NCBI RefSeq assembly: GCF_036711975.1
Contig: NC_091971.1
Coordinates: forward strand, 19,599,501-19,663,500
Origin: Onthophagus taurus
Lineage: Eukaryota; Arthropoda; Insecta; Coleoptera; Scarabaeidae
DNA: 64,000 nucleotides
Reading direction: 5' to 3'
Positions 39,101 through 48,100 of the stretch are shown here, one piece after another. The first letter of the stretch is position 1; the number at the start of each line of letters is the position of its first letter. The translations under genes and the position numbers were made by a program. Below the pieces are notes generated by a model. That model saw only the letters and a list, made by a program, of their open reading frames with translations. It ran no database searches and was not told the origin of the DNA.

Positions 39101-42100
39101 TTATGATTTTGGCATTCCTGGCAAGAAATGACCGTTTTCACTAGCAATGCAATCTAAGTACTTGATTCCACTACATGAGACTATTAAAAATCTCATTCTC
39201 TCATTTTCATGTGAGTCAAAACATTTTAAGGAAATCTTAAAGCTAATATATTAGGTCGCAGCTTTTTTCAGTGGTACCAGCGTTGCCAAAGGCGAAGAGA
39301 TATATGTGAAACTAATAACAACCAACAGAAAACCCAACACTCTTCAATATTATATCAGAACATATAAGGACTTCGAACACAAACGAGAAACAATCAGGTT
39401 TCGATCTGGATTTAATCTTACTAATAGTCCGTTACTTCACGTTATTAATAATGTTATTGACAAGCTAAAATGGTACTACCATGATTAATTCATTCCAATT
39501 TATAGTTATATGATCATCAAAAAGTATAGCTGTTAAAGCACTTTGGGACTTCTTCTTTATATTATACATACGAATTAATTTGTTACATACATAAAACAGT
39601 GATACCGAAGTCAATGTATTTGTATGTCAACAGAAACGAAAAATTTAGATCTAATTGAATATTATAAAGTTCACTCAACTATTGCTATGCACGTGAAATA
39701 ATTTTGAATATATCATTTATAACAGATAAACTGTTATTTAACTTCTTAAATCAAGGTAGATGAATATAAGGTATGCTCGCACGTTGAACGAATTGGCACT
39801 CGCGCGTCATAGCTTAGCAACAACTATTGTCTACTATTGTAAGTGTTATATTTTTTGTATTTATGTACTTACATATAAGCCACTTGGCTTATATTCATCT
39901 ACCTTGCTTATAACATAACAACACAAATTTATACAACTATACCTAAACTTGTCTTACTTTTGTAAAACTGTAAATTACATATACGGATAGCCCATTGGTG
40001 GAATTATAACGCTGGTATTAAAACAAATCATGAACTGAAACGGAGCGTACATTTTATAGTTTTTGTTTGTGGAATCCCAATTCTTTCTAATATCTTAAAA
40101 GCAATATAGGTCAATGGTTTGAATCTCAGCCAATTTCTTTGTTATTAACTAGGTTATCATTATGCGCGATCTAGGTACCTAGAAAGGTATGAATCATCAG
40201 CATCGGTGGTTCAATGGTAGAATGCTCGCCTGCCACGCGGGCGATCCGGGTTCGATTCCCGGCCGATGCATTCTATTTTTCTTTTAACTTCTTTGTTATT
40301 AACTATGTCATCATTATGCGCGATCTAGGTACCTAGAAAGGCATGAATCATCAGCATCGGTGGTTCAATGGTAGAATGCTCGCCTGCCACGCGGGCGATC
40401 CGGGTTCGATTCCCGGCCGATGCATTCTATTTTTCTTTTAACTTCTTTGTTATTAACTATGTCATCATTATGCGCGATCTAGGTACCTAGAAAGGCATGA
40501 ATCATCAGCATCGGTGGTTCAATGGTAGAATGCTCGCCTGCCACGCGGGCGATCCGGGTTCGATTCCCGGCCGATGCATTCTATTTTTCTTTTAACTTCT
40601 TTGTTATTAACTAGGTCATCATTATGCGCGATCTAGGTACCTAGAAAGGTATGAATCATCAGCATCGGTGGTTCAATGGTAGAATGCTCGCCTGCCACGC
40701 GGGCGATCCGGGTTCGATTCCCGGCCGATGCATTCTATTTTTCTTTTAACTTCTTTGTTATTAACTATGTTATCATTATGCGCGATCTAGGTACCTAGAA
40801 AGGCATGAATCATCAGCATCGGTGGTTCAATGGTAGAATGCTCGCCTGCCACGCGGGCGATCCGGGTTCGATTCCCGGCCGATGCATTCTATTTTTCTTT
40901 TAACTTCTTTGTTATTAACTAGGTCATCATTATGCGCGATCTAGGTACCGAGAAAGGCATGAATCATCAGCATCGGTGGTTCAATGGTAGAATGCTCGCC
41001 TGCCACGCGGGCGATCCGGGTTCGATTCCCGGCCGATGCATTCTATTTTTCTTTTAACTTCTTTGTTATTAACTAGGTCATCATTATGCGCGATCTAGGT
41101 ACCTAGAAAGATATGAATCATCAGCATCGGTGGTTCAATACATTTATTCGCTATGTACAACTACTACGACATAATATAATAATAATTTATACATATCACA
41201 GATATTGACACGATGATGGTACTTCTCATTGTTCTTCTTCCTGCTTTCCGACGTGTTTCATTAAGATCCTGGCTGTTCCAGTCAATGCACTGTAGGCAGC
41301 TTTTTCCAACAGGGACCTTATTTGCATTTCTGTTGCACCTATTTCGGCCAACAATGACCACAGCTTCTTTTGTGTGTCAGGTGACAGCACCTCGCCAAAA
41401 ACCCCCATCGCCATGACTCCAAACTTTACTGGACAACGGTTCATCTGACGTAGCTCATCTACCAGGTTTGCATCCCGCCCCACAGTGCTGTAATTTAAAT
41501 GGTCGACATGAGTTACGGAATTTTTTGCATACCTTGTGATCTTCACGGCTTCCTGAGTTTCGTAGTTCTGGAGATGAGGTATCACCACTTCGAAGACGTA
41601 GATGGTTGTTTTGTCTTCTTTTTCGACCCTCACCAATATATCCGGCTTTTTGTGATGGATGGGTTGTGGAGTCAGAACCGGAATGCCACACGTTATATAT
41701 ATTTTTTTTGCCCTGAGTCGTATATTCGCAGTTCAAATTAGCTCTTCCAAATTTGAGTTGATTTTTGATAAGTACTGGCGCCTTCGTTGCTTCGATGATG
41801 GTTCTTATTAGCCAGTATGCCACGAAATCATGTCGCTCGGCGTAGTTGTGTTTGCAGGCCATTACTACATGGTGGGCTGTTTCTTCGTGGTTATGACATC
41901 TCCTACAAATGCCTCCATTTTGTTTCGAAATTCCCCTCATTGCGAACCATTGTTCTTCTGCTGCGGCGTTGATTAGACTCAGCTTTGACGAATCTAGCTG
42001 TTTATATTGACTGGCCGGGAAGGAAATTTTATTATGGTATTTCATTACTAGTTTAGGGTAGAACATTGATTTTGCCCATGTTTCCTTTCTATCGCTGTCA

Positions 42101-45100
42101 CTCTGCTCATAGATCGCCTTGATTATTGTTTGAGGAGCTTTTCTTCTATCAGTTTCGTCGGTCGCCTCGATATCCGTTACTTTATATGTTTTCAGTACAT
42201 GTTAGTAGTCGCTAATAGGGGTTCTGCATTTTCCACGATTAAGACACTCGTAGTATTCTCTTGTGACAACCAGTTCTTCGTTGTTTTGGAGATACCAGTA
42301 TCTTCTTACGTAGTGGATTGCTGTTTCCAATGCAATGCTTTTATACCCCAATCCCCCGACTGATGTGGACATGTAGAGCCGTTGATTGGACGTCGATCTT
42401 GTTTTTATCTGGACTTGCGTTGCTATTTTGCGTATCTCCTTGTCCAGGCTTTCACATCTCAATAAGGTAGTTGCGACGGATTCTTGCAATAATACGTTGC
42501 CAGTGACATTGACGGCCGCCGGAATGGTCGTGCTGTTGAAGATTGCTCTTTTCTGGAAACTGGACAACCGCGATTCCATGATGGTTTTCGCTTGTCGTAG
42601 GATCTTCTCTGCAAGTGCTTCGATGTTGACACTTTGATCTTTTTCAATCTGGAACAGGCCTAAGTGTTTGTAATTTGTGTCTACATATGGTAGATCCATG
42701 TCGTCTACATCTTCTGGTTTTAGGTTTCGGCCGTATACTGCACATTTTGCCACATTGAGGGAGAGCTCTAGCTCTTGGGCGGCTGTCCGCAGCATCTCGG
42801 TGATTGCTGATGCTGCTTTCTGGTTTCCAGTATGTACTTTTATATCGTCCATATACGCTATGATGGTCATGCGGCCTCTGCTTAGTTTGGAGATATTTTC
42901 ATCATTTTTGATCGCATCTATAACACTGGCAGTGATCAGATTGAATAGTAATGGACTCAGGCTATCGCCTTTGTATTCGTACATTCCATAACCCCACGAT
43001 GGTTATCAAAATTTTCTTTACTGCTTCCGGCATAGGTAGCGCGGCTATAATTCTTCTCAGTACATGGTGGTTGGTGGAATCGAAAGTTTTATAAAAGTCG
43101 TACCATGTTGAGATGTGGGGACGCCTTCTCATCCGAGAGATCTGGGTTTCCGCCCTGCATAGTTGTTCTGTGGGGATCATTTGCCCTACTGACTCCACCA
43201 TTATATCCGCTATAACTCCAGTCAATATTTTGTAGTCGTTGTTAAGTACTGATATAGGCCGGTAGCTGGATCTTTAGTATCCCCAGACTTATGAAGCAAT
43301 GTCAATCTTGCGACTACATCTTCTTTGGGCAAGGGACATTTTCCATGCAAAATTTCGTTTACATGATTTGAAAAAAAGGCATGAATCAGCATCGGTGGTT
43401 CAATGGTAGAATGCTCGCCTGCCACGCGGGCGATCCGGGTTCGATTTCCGGCCGATGCATTCCATTTTTCTTTTGATTCCTTTGTTATTAACTAGGTCAT
43501 CATTATGCGCGATCTAGCTACCTAAAAAGGCATGAATCGTCAGCATCGGTGGTTCAATGGTAGAATGCTCGCCTGCCACGCGGGCGATCCGGGTTCGATT
43601 CCCGGCCGATGCATTCTATTTTTCTTTTAACTTCTTGGTTATTAACTAGGTCATCATTATGCGCGATCTAGGTACCAAGAAAGGTATAAATCATCAGCAT
43701 CGGTGGTTCAATGGTAGAATGCTCGCCTGCCACGCGGGCGATCCGGGTTCGATTCCCGGCCGATGCATTCCATTTTTCTTTTGATTCCTTTGTTATTAAC
43801 TAGGTTATCATTATGCGCGATCTAGCTACCTAAAAAGGCATGAATCATCAGCATCGGTGGTTCAATGGTTCCAACTCCAATCGATACATAAACATCCATC
43901 ACCTCCACGAAATCACAAAAACCAAACCGATCAAACAAGTCCTCTCCAAACTCAACCAGAAATTCTATAACAGCACCAAATACCACCTAAATCCAATCAT
44001 CCAAAACATAACCAGCCATCCCACACAAGACACCAAATACCGATTTCCTCACGAAATTAACAATCTAAACCTCATGCCCGACATATAACAAACACACTCC
44101 CTTAAAACATACACGACATACAAAAACCCCTCCAACGCACACCCTCCCCCCCTTTCCCAACATCCCCAAAATGCCCCCAAAACCCTAACCTCAAACTGCC
44201 CAAACATTTTTAATCACCTGGGTTGAAAGATCCGTTTATGACGTCCGGCGAGTTGCTGAAAAAGAAATAGAATGACTGGCTATCTGACCAATCGAAAACA
44301 TCTTTTGTACGCGGCTCTTTTTTCAGTGACATGTACATATATTTATTATCCCCCTCTGCCCCCCCTGTAAATATCCCCCCTGTAAATACCCGCGAAAACT
44401 AACTAAAGCTAACTTAAAAGGCCCTTTGCCCCAGACAAGTTTACGACGATTTTTAACAAAATGAAATATTACATAGTTCTTAAGTGAAATTGTAAATATA
44501 TCTTGTAACAATTATAATTAATAAAGTTTTATTTGAATTTGAATTTGAATTTGGTTCAATGGTAGAATGCTCGCCTGCCACGCGGGCGATCCGGGTTCGA
44601 TTCCCGGCCTATGCATTCTATTTTTCTTTTAACTTCTTGGTTATTAACTAGGTCATCATTATGCGCGATCTAGGTACCTAGAAAGGTATGAATCATCAGC
44701 ATCGGTGGTTCAATGGTAGAATGCTCGCCTGCCACGCGGGCGATCCGGGTTCGATTCCCGGCCGATGCATTCTATTTTTCTTTTAACTTCTTTGTTATTA
44801 ACTAGGTCATCATTATGCGCGATCTAGGTACCTAGAAAGGCATGAATCATCAGCATCGGTGGTTCAATGGTAGAATGCTCGCCTGCCACGCGGGCGATCC
44901 GGGTTCGATTCCCGGCCGATGCATTCTATTTTTCTTTTAACTTCTTGGTTATTAACTAGGTCATCATTATGCGCGATCTAGGTACCTAGAAAGGTATGAA
45001 TCATCAGCATCGGTGGTTCAATGGTAGAATGCTCGCCTGCCACGCGGGCGATCCGGGTTCGATTCCCGGCCGATGCATTCTATTTTTCTTTTAACTTCTT

Positions 45101-48100
45101 TGTTATTAACTAGGTCATCATTATGCGCGATCTAGGTACCGAGAAAAGCATGAATCATCAGCATCGGTGGTTCAATGGTAGAATGCTCGCCTGCCACGCG
45201 GGCGATCCGGGTTCGATTCCCGGCCGATGCATTCTATTTTTCTTTTAACTTCTTGGTTATTAACTAGGTCATCATTATGCGCGATCTAGGTACCTAGAAA
45301 GGTATGAATCATCAGCATCGGTGGTTCAATGGTAGAATGCTCGCCTGCCACGCGGGCGATCCGGGTTCGATTCCCGGCCGATGCATGTTTTGTCTTTTAA
45401 TTTTAGTGTTTTTAATTATATCTACGGTATAAGACCGTATATTTAATATTATACTATATATATACGATCTTGCTAGCAAAAGTTGTAAGAGTTTTTTACC
45501 ATTTTTAAAATGATTTTGTTAAATTTTCGTAATGTTCGACACTATTCCAGACAAGGACGAAACAATAGTGCTTAAATCAATAAGATTAAAGCGTTGGAAT
45601 TATCTAATGCTCAGCAGCTTGCTGTAGCAGCTAACAATATCAAGCACCAGTCAATATTATAACACTTTTATTAAATAAGTCCAGAAAAGAGCTTCTAAGC
45701 ATTTATAATTTATCAACTTGTGATGGTCAATAAGGTTCTCCAAGGTTTGTATGTGTTAAGGACTTCAAAATATTTTTAACAGTTGATGATTCTTGTAATA
45801 AAAGGGGACATGTGTTGAATATGAATACAAATTTGGTAGTAAACCAACAAAAAGAGTTACTGCATATACAAATGTATATATTTTAAGATCAGAAACTGCA
45901 GTTTAATGTAATTACATCAAGATGTATGCTGGTGGCGAGAAAGACTTACTGAAAATCCGCATTTCTTGATCAAAAAGTCTTTCTCCACCTCAAACAGTTT
46001 ATAGTGTGCAATGCCACGTCGCGGATTGCATTATTCGGTGTGATATATATCCTCTTCAGATCCCACAAAAAACCCTTCGACAGAATGTTTTGAAATTTTT
46101 ACCAACGGTTTCACAGAGGTCAATTAGCTTAAATAAATTTTTTTTAAATTTAAAAAAAAAATATATTTCCCAAAGCATAGAACAATAATTTAACATTATA
46201 ATGGTATAAAAACAAAGTGTCCATTAAAATGGACCTGGGATCTGAAGAGGATATAGAATTCACGATCTCTATTATTGAAAGTGACCAACGATTTCGAAAA
46301 GGTGTGGTTAATGCAGAACTCTATCGCAGCAATAGAGATATGAAGTCCTGGAAGAGCACTTTGGAGAGCGCATTCTGAATTTATTTCAGTGGCCTCTACG
46401 TGGGATACGAATTTTTATGTAATGTTAGCCAAGGGCTATAATATCTCTCAACATCATCACTGCCTTCCTCAACATCTTTCCCACCATCAATCTTCTCCTT
46501 GATATTCCTCAACATTATTACATCGTCATTAATATTCTCAATCGTTCTTAATATCCGAATATTGTCCATGGCATAAACATATTTGAATATAATCCCTATT
46601 CTCAACAATAACTTTTCTTAGCATATAAGCATCAATATCTTCCTTGGCAATTCACATCTTACACCACATCAATCAACACCGTCCTTGATATCTATCAATA
46701 CCGTTCCTAATAACCTCGAATATCGTCCCAGATCCCTCGAATATCTCATATTGCATCAAAATAATTCCTGGCTTATTTCCTAATAATCCCTAAATCTTCT
46801 TAATGAGCTGGAAACTCTCAGTTAGATTCTCCTTATCAATATTTTTCTTGATCGTTAAATATATTGCCCTGATAGTTCTCAACATCTTTCCAATCATGTT
46901 CCTCATCATCTATCAACATCCTCCTTGATAACTCTCAATATCATTCCTAATAACCTCCATTTTAGTCCCTAATATCCTCGAATATCTACTTGTCATCAAA
47001 ATCGATCCTGGTTAATCTGAACATAGTTCCTAATATCTCCCTAAACTGTCCTAACCTCCCTCAATACTCTCTCGATGTAGTTAAATATCACCCTTGTGTG
47101 AAAAATGTATTAAAAACTCTGTGGTTTTCCAGATATATCATGTTTACACGAATAGACCTTGACAACAGCCTGTATTATTTCCTGATAATATATTTGCTTA
47201 TACAAGGTGTTCATTAAGTAGGGATCAACATAAAATTTGAAATGTCAATTTGAATAAACAAAATCTTTTGTCAAACTTTTCAAAATGCAGCGCCAATTTC
47301 GGATGCCATGTTGCAACCTTCTTCAGAAACTGGTTTAGTAGTTTCCAGTAGTCCAGAACCAGTTTCTGAAGAAGGTTGCAACATGGCATCCGAAACGTCA
47401 AACCTTTTTTAAAAGACGCTCGGCAAAACCCGAAAGTTTCTAGTGTTAGTTCTAGTTTTAGTTCTAATTTTAGTTTAAAACCCAAAAAGAGTTGGAAAAA
47501 GAAATCGACAATCTTTCCGAAGAAGATGTAGATAGGTATTCAGATTGTAAGCCTTCTGCAGAAGATATTCCAGCCAAACGACCAAAAAATAACAACGATC
47601 ATGGTGAAGATCAAGGTTCACTTCCGATTCGAATGACGAGCCCCAACCAAATAAAAAGAATAACGATGGTGTGGTACACTGGTATTATATAGACAAAATC
47701 GCAAATTTTGAACCCAGAAGAGCTATGCCTCAAGTTAGGAACTCAATTGTATTACCAAAACTGAATAGGAGTTCATGCAAACTTGATTGCTTTTTGCAAG
47801 TATTTTCGAAAAGTTTATTCTTGTACATTGATGAAAATACAAATAAACGAATCAACATTGAGAATGCGAAAAATCGGAGACATTGTGCTGCAACGGATGC
47901 GTCAGAGATCATGGTAGTAAGAGTGTATGCTAGTGATAAGCTACAATCACCTACCATCATTTCATGACTATTGGTCCAATAAGAAGAGCATGGAAAATAA
48001 TTGTATCAAAAATGCGAAAAGCCGCAATTATTGGTGCTCAAGCATCTATCCTAGGAGACCGGGTAGTGAACAAACCGGGTAGTGATGAAGATGCGTTTGT

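Larger units (their letters stand above)
37700..39140 (-). mobile_element. Decayed LINE (endonuclease plus reverse transcriptase fragments)
   Basis: On the minus strand, in order: an endonuclease C-terminal block (LDITFTNIGTDHNLVLSKIL, near 39090-39030), an early reverse transcriptase block (TGSDNIPNELLKYGG, near 38500), and a late reverse transcriptase block (KTKCIVVARKP...EQVIEFSYL, 37925-37713). About 200 residues of the palm between the last two are missing and a gag-like fragment sits in their place. The wording resembles LINEs often mislabelled craniofacial development protein 2-like. All parts are out of frame with each other. Confidence 0.65.
40127..45385 (+). repeat. tRNA-Gly tandem array, 154-bp unit, 16 unit positions
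   Basis: Each 154-bp unit holds a 71-nt tRNA gene and a spacer with ATTCTATTTTTCTTTTAACTTC after the gene and TATGCGCGATCTAGGTACCT before it. Starts are exactly 154 bp apart wherever no element intervenes. Six intact genes lie left of the first LINE, three lie between the two LINEs, and five lie to the right. In the right part, spacer variants alternate every second unit (TTCTTGG/TTCTTTG and GGTATG/GGCATG), a 308-bp two-unit pattern. Confidence 0.97.

Noticed and set aside
41213..41741. Plus-strand frames in the RLE LINE region
   Set aside because: They are antisense of the LINE endonuclease and C-terminal coding sequence.
40127..45385. Regular direct repeats with constant spacing, resembling a CRISPR array
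   Set aside because: The repeated part is a full tRNA-Gly gene and the spacers are also near-identical; the genome is clearly eukaryotic.
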